DNA of 64,000 nt from NCBI RefSeq assembly GCF_018446385.1, contig NC_056004.1, positions 24,124,492-24,188,491 of the forward strand, written 5' to 3'. Shown one piece after another: positions 32,759-43,759 of the stretch. Position numbers and translations under genes: made by a program. The notes beneath the pieces are model-generated. The model worked only from the letters and a program-made list of their open reading frames with translations, did not search any database and had not been told where the DNA came from. The DNA comes from Zingiber officinale (lineage: Eukaryota; Streptophyta; Magnoliopsida; Zingiberales; Zingiberaceae). Numbering within the stretch: the first letter of the stretch is position 1; each line of letters starts with the position of its first letter.

Positions 32759-33094
32759 TAGTGAGTGCTTTAACTACTATAAATATAACCCTGATCCAAG
32801 TAATTAAATACAACACTTGTAAACAATTCTTCTTCTGTTTAACTTTGTAATTGAGTGCTTTAATTACTATAAGAGATTTCTCCGCCTAACGGAGATTTAT
32901 AGTGAAATTTCAAACGTTTTGGATTAGCAATCCCTTATTGCAAACCAAGTAAACGATCTGCCTCTTCCTTTTTAGTTAGCTTCTTAATTCTGTTTATACA
33001 AGTGGTTTATTATTATTTCCAAAGTCGAGAAAGATGTTTGTTTTTATTGTATAGGGCAATTCATCCCCCTCTTGTCGGCCACAAGGGACCAACA
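32759..33094 (+). repeat. 5' LTR remnant of family C
   Basis: Matches the last ~330 bp of the 3' LTR (AACACTTGTAAACAATTCTT, GAGATTTATAGTGA, CAAACCAAGTAAACGAT, GGCAATTCAXCCCCCTCTTG). Ends ACCAACA, then TGATATCAGAGT (33097-33108), a changed initiator-Met primer site. Confidence 0.8.
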
Positions 33095-33556
33095 AGTGAT
33101 ATCAGAGTCCAACTGCTTCAAGAGGACGGACCGCCGATCGAATCACAAGAGATGGTCGGACCGAGTATCTACCCATTGAAGTTTGAGGAGAAATTCATGA
33201 ACTGGAAAAAGAAGATGGAGATATTTTTTAAAAAATATATTTTGAATTATTAATTATTATGAAATATGGTTTATAGCACCGAAGGACAAAGAAGAATATC
33301 AGTGGATGAAGAAGGAGCAAGCCGACTTCGTGGCGAATGGCAAGGAAGAGTTTCATCTGCTGAGCATTTTACCGCCACAATAAGTCAACCGGATTGGAGC
33401 CTACGAGTTAGCCAAGGAGCTCTGGGAGAAATTCCTAGAACTACATGAAGGGACCTTGGAGGTAAAACTCATGAGACGGGACCTGCTCTGGAACCATATC
33501 AGCAACCTCCGATTAGAAGAAGGCGAAATCGTCGCACACCTCCACTAGGATCAAGG

Positions 33557-34698
33557 TGTGAGGGACCGGTGACCGACTAGAAGGGGGGATCGGATAGCTA
33601 GGTCACCCCAATTTACTTTCTTCTCTACAAGGTGTTAGTGTGTAGCGGAATATACTAAACAAAAATAATAAGAACAAGCAAGAAAGCACAAACGCTAACA
33701 CAAATTCTTTACGTGGTTCGGAGATTGCTTGCTCCTACTCCACGACGTATCCTTGAGGTGGACGAGCCCTTGATCCTTCGATGGATCAATCCCCGGCAAT
33801 CTCCGGCTAGCTCTTACTCCTTCTCGGTGGAGTACAACCTCTCACAAAGCTCTCTTCCTCTTACAAGATGAAGACTTAGATTAGGAGGAGGAGAATGACT
33901 TGGAAGCTTTGGACAATTGCTAAGGAGTTATTCAACAAGCATAAGTAACCTCCTTCAAGCCCCAAAGCTTCCTATAAATAAGAGGAGAGAGTTGATCATC
34001 ATATCAACTCATCTTGGCATCAGTCGACTGGCAAAACCATCAGTCGACTGGTGTTACCGTTGGAGGTAGTCAACGACTACTTCGCAGCACCAACAGTATG
34101 CCAACGGTCATTTACCAGTCGACTGCTAAAACATGCAGTCGACTGATCCATACTGACCGAACGAACAGAACCATTCTATTCGCACTCAGTCGACTGCACG
34201 GTCGACTGCACCAGTCGACTGCTAAAACATGTAGTCGACTGCTACAGTAACGCTACAGTACTGCTACAATGCTGCTACAGTAAAACCCTAAAACTAGGAT
34301 TTTACTCCGAGTACAATTTCTCATGCACTCGTACCCTCACCCTTATGACTCATTTGGCACTTCCTTTGCAACTTTAACCTCTTGCCTTCAAGCCTACTTC
34401 CTTTGGCTCTCATCCCTCGGATGCATTCAAGCCTATGGCTTGTCCCCAATGTCATCTTTCGCGTATGCCTCGAAGTCGCTTCCCTCGGCCCTTGTCCTCG
34501 CTGCCTTGTCCACGGTCCCTCGGATGCTTCATCCTTCACCGAACCTGAAGCCATCAACCTGAGTAGCATGTGTATCCTGCAAACCTACACAACTCAAATA
34601 CACATATCAAATACAAGGGTGAACCTAACTTAAACTCTTTGACTCACACATCAAAACTATGATTGTACCGATCAAAACCTAGGTCGATTGCACCAACA
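33557..34698 (-). mobile_element. Solo LTR D1 inside family C gag
   Basis: Ends TGTGAGGG (plus left) and CACCAACA (plus right), flanked by perfect CAAGG (33552-33556, 34699-34703). Element orientation is minus. Palindromes CAGTCGACTG (about 34020-34235) lie upstream, in element sense, of TATTTATAG (about 33974-33982). No internal region, so a solo LTR. Related to D2 at 53436-54519. Confidence 0.92.
34020..34235. promoter_or_regulatory. CAGTCGACTG palindrome array of LTR D1
   Basis: About nine occurrences of CAGTCGACTG or one-base variants. In element sense it lies immediately upstream of the TATA-like box. Confidence 0.75.
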
Positions 34699-35745
34699 CA
34701 AGGAACCTATCACCAGACTCATGAATCTCGAAGAATAGGTATCCAACTCAGATTTGTTAAGGTATGTGCTTAACACATTTCTTAAGACTCCCGAATGGTC
34801 AACCTTAGTAGATGCATATTACATCTCTAAGAATTTAAAAGTAAGTACATTAGAAGAATTATTTTTTACACTTGAAGTACATAAAACTAGATGCGCAGAC
34901 CTAAAGGAGTCCAAGCACAACATTATCTTAAGGGCAAAAATAGTTGAATCAGAATCTGAAACGACTATTGATAATGATGAAATAGTTTTTATGGTAAGAA
35001 AGTTTAAAAAGTTTATTAAAACTAATAAGTTTAATCAAGTGCATGACAAAAGAAGGAAAAGAAAGGTAAGATGCTATCACTGCGATGAAAAAGGGCATGT
35101 CAAAGATAACTGCCCAAAATTGAAGAACAAGGAGAAGAACAAAAAATTGATCCAGACAAAGCATAGAAACCTAAAGGCGACATGGGACCAAACATCGTCA
35201 GAGTCATAGATTGAAGCACACGCTAGACTTGCATTGATGACAAGTCATCAAGGAGAAGAAGATTAAGCGAGCTCTTCCGAAATGAGCATCGAAAATATCG
35301 ATGCAGGGGAAATAACATCAGAGGAAAGCAGCTACAGAGGGGGCATCAGAAATCGACAAGGTAAGTCAAGTACGGTCTCTACCTCCTAACCAGTTATTTA
35401 AGTTTATAAAAATGTTGTCAAAAAATATTATAAATTAGAAATTGAAAATAGAAAATTTAAAGAGGAAAAAGAGGAACTAAAACTAACGTTATCAACATCT
35501 TGTCGATTGGAAGATTTTGACAAACTAAAAATAGAAAATAAAAATTTAAAAGAACAAATATAAAAATTAAGAAATTCTGCATGCTCGAATATTATTCTTT
35601 TAAATTTTAAAAATTTTCAAGAACTTAACTGGTATTTTAGATACCATAAAGGTCAAATTGCAAAAGTAGATAGACAATTAGTTCCTAAAAAGGACTTGAT
35701 AAATCCAGTTGGAAGAAACCTATTTTGGTGTCAAAATTATACTTA

Positions 35746-36447
35746 AATTGAAAAATCATTATACATGTTTTATTTTGATTTCATATTCTTGCTTAAAATT
35801 GTCTAACAATTTTTTTTGTTTAATTTCCTTTAGAAATTAAATAGATATTAATTTTTTGAGAAAGATGACTTCATTTTCTATATGTAGAAAAATGTTCATA
35901 ATCTTCTGTTCATTATATTATTTTTTAATGAAGTTTCTAACAAAAATTATATATTTCAATTTAAATTACTTTGTAGAGTTATTTTTTTGTAAACTTCATT
36001 TTTCTATGAAAAGCTATCATGTTCTCTGATAAAATAAAATATTTTTAGAAGTTTTTTACTATTGGTGAATTTTCTATGAATTATTAATCCAAATATAAAT
36101 TTTTAATATTAAAAATGCTTGAAAATTAAAGTAATTTTTAAAGAAAATAGATCTTTATATAAAAAAGAATTTATTCAATTCAATCTTTCGTGAAGATTTT
36201 ATTTCAGCTTTGGATATTTTTACTTAACAATTGTAAAAATTCTTAGAATTTTTGAATAATTAAAAATAATTTTAAAATTATCTTTTCTATAAAATGGTTT
36301 TTAAATTATAAAAATTAATATTTTTGAAATTTAAACTTCATGATTTTTCTGAATGTTGATCTCTTAGACTCTGTTTTAATTTTATTTCAAGTTTTTCATA
36401 GCATACCCCATTTTAAATGTGACCAACGAAGGAGATTTAGATATTAA
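35746..36447. other. Family C post-gag DNA
   Basis: AT-rich, with no frame of note and no pol motif. Confidence 0.6.
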
Positions 36448-36916
36448 GGCTCTGTTTACTTGGAAGAGTGGAAAGTAAAATTAAGGAAAAGTTTCCACGG
36501 TGGAAAAGTTTTCGTCGTTTACTTCATTAAAATTTTCCAAAGGAAAAGTAACGCAATCCATCAGCGGATAATTTTGGAGCCAAAATCGATCACCTCAAAA
36601 TCGGACGGAAAGCAGCGGATGGAAAAAAAAATGACGCATGCACCCCTTTTGCATTCACAAAATTACCCCATATACCAAAAAAAATGACGCATGTAACCTT
36701 TTTAACTCACAAAATTACACTATGTACCAAAAAAATGACGCATGCACCCTTTTTTATTTACAAAATTATATCATAAGTATTCACCTTCCTCTATCAAGGT
36801 AAACAAGTATGCAAAGGAAAAGATTTCTTCACCCTTTCTTTTCTCTTCCTCCAAAGATAACTTTCTATCATTGATTCCTTTCCTTTCCTCATCCACACTC
36901 TAGAGTAAACATAGCA
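36448..36916. mobile_element. Tourist-like MITE (PIF/Harbinger type)
   Basis: Ends GGCTCTGTTTAC and, on the other strand, TGCTATGTTTAC, flanked by TAA on both sides (36445-36447, 36917-36919). 469 bp. Contains three tandem copies of a unit with AAAAAATGACGCATGCA (about 36630-36760). The 75-codon frame inside is not a gene. Confidence 0.75.
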
Positions 36917-37038
36917 TAAGTCTAGAGGGAGTGTACATTTTTTTTGAAAATCATGTACTTTTTATTTATTTTTTTTGTTAATTAATTTTGGGGTACCCTA
37001 ACTTAACTTAGGGTTGCTCACATCAAAAAGGAGGAGAT

Positions 37039-37938
37039 TATAAGTACCGCATGGTAGTTTTGATGTGATCAACCAAATAAGTTAGGTCCTGTTATGGTTT
37101 GATGCCCTGTGTCTGAATGTACGGAAACTTAGAAGTACAGGAGGTCGAGCGAAAGACGCAGCTAGCGAGAAGGACGACATGGGAGAGAGTCAATAGACTC
37201 AATGTGTTCGAGTGACGAGGCGCTGCGAAAGAGTACGCTGGCGGACGAGAAGGAGGCGCGCGACATTTCTAAGGGATGAGAAGCCGGAGCAGAAGGTTAC
37301 TCGAAAAGGCCGGAAAATGGGTTCAAGTGATCCCTATTTCGGATGGATAAAATTTCCCAAGCGAGAGGAGCCAGAATAGAAGACTCAGACGAAAAGTCAA
37401 CTTCAGGTTGACTAGAGTCCAGGCGCCCTGAGCCATTTCGGGCGCTTAGATTGGCTTGGTCCAATCGGGGCGCCTCGGCGAGGCTCCCCTGTGCGAAATT
37501 AGTTTAGGCGCCCAGACCAGAGATTTTATCTAGATCAATTGTGATGCAATCCGTTGCAACATGGTTAAAATTTTATCCATGTCCAGGGGCCCGGAACGCT
37601 TCTAGGCATCCCGATCAGGGCTATAAATACAACCCTGATCCTAGTAGCTAAAAATAACACTTGTAAACAATTCTTCTTCTGTTTAGCTTTGTAATTGAGT
37701 ACTTTAACTGTTGTAAGAGGTTTCTCTGCCTGAAGGAGATTTATAGTGAGCTTTCGAACATCTTGAATTAACAATCCCCTGATTACAAACCAAGTAAACG
37801 ATTTGTCTCTTCCGTTTTAGTTAGCTTCTTAATTCTGTTTATAAAGTGGTTTATTATTATTTCTAAAGTCGAGAAAGGTGTCTGTTTTTTATTGTGCAGG
37901 GCAATTCACCCCCTCTTGCCGGCCACAAGGAACTAACA
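37039..37938 (+). repeat. 3' LTR of family C (900 bp)
   Basis: Preceded by the purine tract AAAAAGGAGGAGA. Starts TATAAGTACCGC (TG changed to TA) and ends GGAACTAACA. GGCGCC-type palindromes at about 37430-37515 lie upstream of CTATAAATAC (about 37620). Confidence 0.82.
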
Positions 37939-37959
37939 GATTGGAATATTAATAGGAAC

Positions 37960-38340
37960 ATATCCAACATTACCATTGATAATTACTCCACTAATGATTC
38001 TCTTATGAACTATGTGTTGCATAAGCTTGATCATTCTACTTATGCTAGGAGGATTTATTTCATATGTGTTGTGCTTCTCATATTTTGAATTTAATTAGTT
38101 ATCCAAGATAGTTTGGAAGTCATTTCACCTAGTGTTGAGAAAATTCATAAAAGTGTCATATATTGGAGACCAACTCCTAAAAGAGAGCAAAAGTTTGATA
38201 ATGTGGCACGGATTATAGTACACAATATGCATGCTAAAAAATGGATGCTTAATTGTAAAATCGGTTGGAACTCAATATATTTGACGCTCATAACTATTAT
38301 ATTGGATGAAATTGGCTGATGAACCTTAGCTATTCAAAAA
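37960..38340 (+). pseudogene. hAT-type transposase fragment
   Basis: Two adjacent frames give T-N-D-S-L-M-N-Y, C-V-V-L-L-I-F (in the place of the C-A-H-I-L-N-L of the family), V-I-Q-D-S-L-E-V-I, S-V-E-K-I-H-K-S-V and, further on, K-I-G-W-N-S-I-Y-L-T-L. This is the order of the central part of plant hAT/BED transposases, with W-N-S-T-Y as the best landmark. There are stops and a frameshift near 38088-38110. Both ends are missing. It lies between the family C 3' LTR and the CACTA element. Confidence 0.72.
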
Positions 38341-38599
38341 ATACAAAATTTGATATCTTCAGAAAAATGGAAGTCCAAGAAATTCATTTGTGGTATCAGT
38401 TAGCAAGTATGATCATCGTGACCCTTATAATGCACTTTTGATATCATTTATCATACATGAATCAAGTTGAAAAAATTGATGCTCTCAATACAGTGTATCA
38501 CGATGGTGTTTGACAGCATTAGTGTAATAAGGAGACTGAATCGAGCATATAGGAGTTTGTTTGGAGTGATTTGGGCATCTCTAGGTTCTCTAATCCAAG

Positions 38600-38965
38600 C
38601 ACTACAACAAAAATATTAAAAGATAACGATTAAAAACCGTTGTCGAAGGCTCTTTAAACCGTTGTAATTGGCAGTGTTGTTAAATGTGCAGTAAAAGACA
38701 ACGGTTTAAAACCGTTGTCTTTGACCACATTAGAGAACAGTCATGCAACGAATTTAAAGCGTTGTCTTTTTAATACCAAAGACAACAGTTCTGCAACATA
38801 TAAAACCGTTGTAATTGCCAGTTTTGCAATAATTTGGATCGCATGCAGATATGCTTTTGACAACAAATACAGTACTGTTGTCTTTCTTCCAAATTAAGTT
38901 TAAAAACCATTGATCCTTTGCATACTTTTCACAACGGTTAAAAAATTATTGTCTATATACATTCA
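38600..38965. repeat. CACTA left end with subterminal repeats
   Basis: Terminal repeat followed by about eight copies of AACCGTTGT or its complement in both orientations. Confidence 0.88.
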
Positions 38966-40338
38966 CAAACCCGTATATACATTCACAAAAACTGTTCTCA
39001 ACATAATATTTTTACACACAAACCTGTACAACATATATATATACATTAGCAAAAACCGTTGTCAACATATATACATTAAGTTGTCTTTTATACATCTTGT
39101 CTCAACCAAAAAATGGTACAATATATATGTACATTCACTTAAGTTTATAAACTTCTACAATTACTACAAGCTATCGCAACATTACCACAAGTTCATGACC
39201 ATCACAAAAGATGAGACCACAAAATTAAGTTTATCAGACAACAACCATGCAAATTAACTTGTCCTTTTCTGAATAGATCAAGTGATCAGGATGTGCAACA
39301 ATCTTCACGTACTGGTCCTTTTTCTACATACAGAATTTCATAGACTTAGCTTGCAAACCCAGCTTTCTCCCTTTTCTGAAAATAAAATTTAGTTAAAGCC
39401 ATAGAAAAAAGTAGAAACATGCATGTATAAACTGATAATCATTGCAAACTGATAATTGAAACGGATAAATCTAATAAACCACTACAAACTAAATTGATAA
39501 ATGAAACAAACAAGCCCCAAAAGTAGAAAACTTATCAACATGTATAAATAATTATAAACTTCTTGCAGCTTTGCATCTTTTGTACAGTAGAAACCAAATT
39601 GTGAAGTGCGTACATAAATCTAGACCTTCTGAAATGTTGAAGTAAAAGAATGGCCAAATAAGCACGAGAAACGTTGTCGCTTCACATTTTCATGAGTAGT
39701 CAAGTAAGTGAGCATGAAAAAAGTTGATGAATATATAAACTTAACATTATATCTTAAACCATGTATTATGTGAAAGCAACTAGATCGAATAGCTAACAGC
39801 AGCAACAGAAAGAGGGAATCATAGAGGAAGTCATGTACATGTCTCAACATTACAGCAGCAACACTCTAGTAAGATCTCAAAGCTTGAAGATGTGCAATTT
39901 GCATAAAAACCACAAAGCAGTATACGAAACTAGTTTCAACATTATTTCTATAAAAAAGCAAGAACAAACTAATCCATTAAACCATCTAAACTGTTAATCA
40001 ATTTATGCAATCCAGAATATGATTTTCTAAACTGATAATCACTACCACCTAAACTTACAATCACTACAAACTAAATTAACTGATAATTTGACAAGTGTGT
40101 TAGTCCTACAGAAATGTGTTTACCAGCAAATGATATATATGTTTGAACATCTCAAAATCTTAAGATGTTGGAAATCACTTCATGCATTCCAGAATAAGAA
40201 TAATAATAAAATAGAGATGTTCTACCTGGATGTCCTACACACTAAAGTTTTAATAATTATGATGTTTCCAGGGGCATATCTGTTAGGATCAGATTATGTA
40301 ATTTGCATTATATGCAAATACTTTCTGAATAGATCAAG
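38966..40338. other. AT-rich interior of the CACTA element
   Basis: No clear gene. A possible exon on the minus strand at about 39250-39375 follows a CAG acceptor and reads K-G-R-K-L-G-L-Q-A-K-S-M-K-F-C. It has an early stop and I do not recognise it. The open frames here (up to 115 codons) are AT-rich and repetitive. Confidence 0.5.
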
Positions 40339-41530
40339 TCATTGTATGATTTTACATACGTAGTCATAAATATAGTCTTGTATGCATTCTGCCCACTCGG
40401 AACGTACTTCATCAATTTCTTCTATAGAGTACTACGTTTTGATGAGCTGTGATCAAATACATAGATTAGATTAGTAAAAAATAATCAAAAGATGATAAGT
40501 GCAAAATGATAAACACACAAATATTTAAGAAGATTGAGAATTGAATGTCAAATATTACTATTGATCGAAGTGAATCTCTCTCGATAGTTTCCACTTCTTC
40601 AATAATATCTCTCATATATCTCATCACATAAAAACCACATTGTTTCGAATTTGGTTGGCGAGGACCCTATGTTAAAAACAAATTGTAAATGTCTAATATA
40701 CATGTTTAATTGTTTATAATTTAATCATAAGTAGACATGCATACCTTTATTACTTTCCATGTAACATGTTTTTCCCCTTTTTTTTCCTTGTTTGAATTAA
40801 ACAATCTTATGCTCCTTTATACATTAATAAGAATGGACATATGAGAGTTTTACTGATTAAAAAAATGCTTAACAAAATTAAAATATGTACTCACATATCC
40901 ACTACGTATTTCCAGTCCTCGTCACGAATGCGATGACTAAGCGAATCCAACAAATAAACTGTCTCCTTATATGGATCAATGATAGTGAGAATCCAATGAT
41001 AACTATGTACAAATCACATAATTATTGCATGCATATTTCTCGAAACAATAAATTAAAACTGATATTATAAGTCTTACTTACTCAACATTATGTGGCACTA
41101 AAATTAGTTGATTTCTTGATGCTTGACTCAGCTTATCTGCCAAAACACTAGATCTTTTATTCAAGTGCTCGATTTTGCTATTTTTGTCCAGTCGAGTCAC
41201 ATATGGGATAATCTGTGGATTCACAAATCTAATTTTGTGAACATTGTTATATGTTTTTAGCTTTTTATAAAGATGTCTACCATTTCAAAATGAAGAATGT
41301 TACAATGCTAAATTAATAAAGTTTATACAATTTATATGGTAAACAAATAGAATAAGAAGACTTACCACATGTAAATTACTATACAATTTGCAGTTATGAG
41401 ATCCAAATGATAAAAAGGAATGATATCTTCAAGGTGCACAAGGATTTCATAATCATCGTCAAAGAAACCATGCTCACAAATCATTGATATATTTGTTTCA
41501 TCATTTAGAGCATGCTTACAATAACAGTAC
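40339..41530 (-). pseudogene. Ulp1-like cysteine protease (C48) gene in CACTA, probably nonsense-mutated
   Basis: Multi-exon gene read downward: exon from about 41530 to 41366 (V-H-L-E-D-I-I-P-F), then 41276-41082, 41002-40895, 40811-40745, 40666-40559 and 40431-40339 (stop TGA). All introns have GT-AG ends, and the frame stays open across the last five exons. It shows the catalytic residues of the Ulp1/SUMO-protease fold: His in Y-H-W-I-L-T-I-I-D (40990s), Asp in L-L-D-S-L and Cys in K-Q-C-G-F-Y-V-M (about 40640). Such domains are known in plant Mutator-like and CACTA elements. The junction of the first two exons creates TGA where Trp is expected (M-W-H-L). The 5' start is not resolved. Confidence 0.82.
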
Positions 41531-41810
41531 AGTAGATGTAATGACCTTGGCACACTTGATGAAATAATTGAGTTATTTCTTTGGACAACACTTCTTTTCC
41601 TTTGAGGATGCAGATTCATGTTTAAAGATCCAAATTTTGTTGTACAACAATTGATTTTTTCTGCAATGATGTAGTGTACATAAATGTAATAATAAATTAT
41701 TGTTGCGACAATAAAGGACAGAGGCATAATAAAAACCATAAAGGCATAATAGATTTAGTAGGGAAGACGCATAATGAACTTGCTTACAATCTTTTCTATT
41801 ACCATTTTCA

Positions 41811-43368
41811 AATCCCAATGTGAGCTACAGATGATAGATTCATAATACGCCCTTCGATTCTTGACTCCTTTGCTATATTTTTCATTTTCTCAAGTAGAAG
41901 ATTTGTCAACAAAAAGTGACCTGGAGTCAAAAGGAATTTAGAGAATTAAAGATAATTTGGTCAAAAAAAAAATCCAATAAAACTATTGCAGAGTATTAGG
42001 GAATGAAATTGATTTATTAAGTAAGAGATATACCCAGATGATTTGTAGCAAATTGCATCTCTATACCATCTTCTGAGAGTTTATAAGGACAGTTCATCAC
42101 GCCAGCATTGTTTCTGATGACAAATTAAAGATGTAAAAATTGGGGAAAAAGAAGAAGGAAGTGACAAGCATGCAACATTTGAACATGAGAAGCATGTGAA
42201 TACATCAAGACGTTGAGGGGTAGGTTCCTTTCAATGAATCTGTCTGCGAAGGCTCGGGCAGACTTTTGTGAGCTAAGTTCAAGCTCTGAGACATCAACTT
42301 TGGCAGATGGAATACTCTGTTGGATATTCTCCTTTACCACATTGGCAGCTTCCATGTTCCTTGCTCCAATGATGACATGTGCTCCTTGGTACCTCCCATT
42401 CAGTGCGTAACCAGAGACCAAAGCGTTCCATGCAACAACATCTTTTTGGGGCATTCTGCAAAACACCTCGTGTGCATCCTCTAAGCAGCCACATTTCAAA
42501 TACATGTCGAGCAAAGCAGTAGACACAAACACATCCAGTTCCAGCCCTGCCTTCTTGGCGTGCTCGTGTATCAGAATTCCATCCGCAAGCGCCTCCAGAG
42601 CTAAACAAGCCTTCAAGACAAACGGAAATGTGAACTTGTTCGGCTCGATTCCTGTATCGAGCATTCTCTGGTATAGCTCAACGGCACGACCAAAGGGCCC
42701 ATTCCAAGCGTAAGCCCTGATCATGGCGTTCCACAGGAAGACACTTGGTTGCAGTAACTCGTCGAACGCGAGACAGGCAGACTCAATCTCGCCGCATGAT
42801 ATGTACATCTGAACAATCTTTTCGAGAAGAGAATAGTTTCCGGCGAAATACCTGTGACTGATGATCTGGCGATGGATCTCTTTGCCGTCTTCGAGCAATT
42901 TGAAATGAATGCAAGAATCCAGAATTTTGGTGTAGGCGATCAGCAAAATCTAGAAGAGAGATTCTCATTCATTGACATAATATTAGTATAGCGATCAGCA
43001 AACAACATTAGTAAATTAAAATAAGAATTAACATTTTAAAAGTTTTTTCAATATAAAAAGGAGCCATCACCAAACGAGCAGCGAGGAAAGAGTGGGAGTT
43101 TGGATGAATTAGGCACCAAAATCAAGTCGGAAACAAATCAGATCTGTGCATCAAAACACGAATCAAGCTAGAGTTCGAAAAAAGCCAAGCTCGCTTAAGC
43201 AAGAACAGATTTTCAAAGAGTGATTCTCCAGATCCTAGGGATGGACAAACCGGTGACGATGACGGTCTGCTTGGAAGCGTCGACGCCCTCAGTGACCTGC
43301 TTGGATGTGGAACTGAAGCTGAACCCAGTTGATTCGGGCAGTCGGGTGAGGCTCCTAAAGAATCCCAT
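41811..43368 (-). pseudogene. TIC32-like: Captured TIC32-like short-chain dehydrogenase gene fragment
   Basis: Exons: 43251-43368 (ATG; M-G-F-F-R-S-L to V-T-E-G-V-D-A and T-V-I-V-T-G), the 3' part of a fused exon ending at 42204 (G-A-H-V-I-I-G-A-R-N to L-P-L-N-V-L), 42034-42113 (I-N-N-A-G-V-M to A-T-N-H-L-G) and 41811-41920 (H-F-L-L-T-N to N-L-S-S-V-A-H, then a stop). Junctions are GT-AG with matching phase between the last three. The order matches the plant TIC32/retinol-dehydrogenase-like SDR family. The expected glycine-rich nucleotide-binding stretch (A-S-S-G-I-G) and the catalytic Tyr-Lys part are absent. The missing N-terminal exon is replaced by PPR sequence. Not expected to be an active oxidoreductase. 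Confidence 0.85.
42386..42949 (-). pseudogene. Captured PPR protein fragment fused in frame to the dehydrogenase piece
   Basis: About 188 codons of a plant pentatricopeptide repeat protein (PLS class): L-D-S-C, G-K-E-I-H, M-Y-I-S-C-G, W-N-A-M-I-R-A-Y, G-I-E-P-N-K-F-T-F-P-F-V-L-K-A-C, M-Y-L-K-C-G and W-N-A-L-V-S-G-Y-A. The family acts in organelle RNA editing and processing. No ATG: the open frame begins at a TTG right after an AG acceptor (42950). It runs without a stop into the dehydrogenase at codon pair Q/G (42386/42385). Splicing from dehydrogenase exon 1 to 42949 would enter a different frame that stops soon after. Confidence 0.88.
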
Positions 43369-43759
43369 GCCGCCTCTTGCTTGATCACCGAGGAAACAGC
43401 CAAGAGAGTGAGAGACGAGTCGACAGGAGCAAAGGATGAGCCACGAGAGGGTTAGTCTGAGAGGAGTTCGAAGGAGAAGTTCCAGGAGAGGGGTTCGTCG
43501 GAGATGTTCAGCGAGAGAGGTTTAGGCAGAGAGGAGTTTTGAGGAGAGGGGTTCGTGCAAAGGGGTGGTAGGCAAAAACGTGTGAGTGGAGGAGATTGTG
43601 TGAAGAGATCAGGAAGAGGAGATTTTGTGAGGAGAGGGAACGTGAAGAGATAGCGTGATGAGGAGAGGAGAAAGACACCGTAGGCTAGGGTTCCCGAAGA
43701 CTAAGGGGAGGGAAAACACGCGCCAAGAAATTTCACTGTGTCTGGTATCCTCTAAAAAA
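43369..43759 (-). promoter_or_regulatory. Putative 5' region of the captured dehydrogenase gene
   Basis: Purine-rich on the plus strand (GAGAGGAG, GGAGAGGGGTTCG runs), hence CT-rich in the gene sense, as in many plant 5' leaders. Probably captured together with exon 1. No TATA box identified. Confidence 0.35.

Larger units (their letters stand above)
33152..35745 (+). pseudogene. Family C gag, decayed and interrupted
   Basis: Gag-like segments in three frames. M-V-G-P-S-I-Y-P-L-K-F starts at 33152. E-L-W-E-K-F-L-E-L-H-E-G is at about 33420. After the inserted LTR come a segment with P-E-W-S-T-L-V-D-A-Y-Y, a CCHC knuckle from 35072 (CYHC...H...C), a coiled-coil segment, and N-W-Y-F-R-Y-H-K-G-Q with G-R-N-L-F-W near 35610-35740. 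The last motif sits where families A and B have W-V-P-K/R. Many stops. The gag target is split exactly by the CAAGG duplication of the solo LTR. Confidence 0.8.
32759..37938 (+). mobile_element. Family C: gag-only LTR retrotransposon, 5' truncated
   Basis: 5' LTR remnant 32759-33094, primer-like site at 33097, decayed gag 33152-35745, polypurine tract about 37025-37038, 3' LTR 37039-37938. Interrupted by a solo LTR (33557-34698) and a MITE (36448-36916). No pol-like protein in any frame. Much older than family A, judging by stops and substitutions. Confidence 0.78.

Noticed and set aside
42294..42608. Alternative minus-strand frame of 104 codons within the PPR fragment
   Set aside because: Shadow of the PPR reading frame; no domain.
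43122..43403. 93-codon minus frame (M-A-V-S-S-V-I) over dehydrogenase exon 1
   Set aside because: It is another frame of the same exon; the frame starting at ATG 43368 matches the dehydrogenase family and ends at a GT donor.
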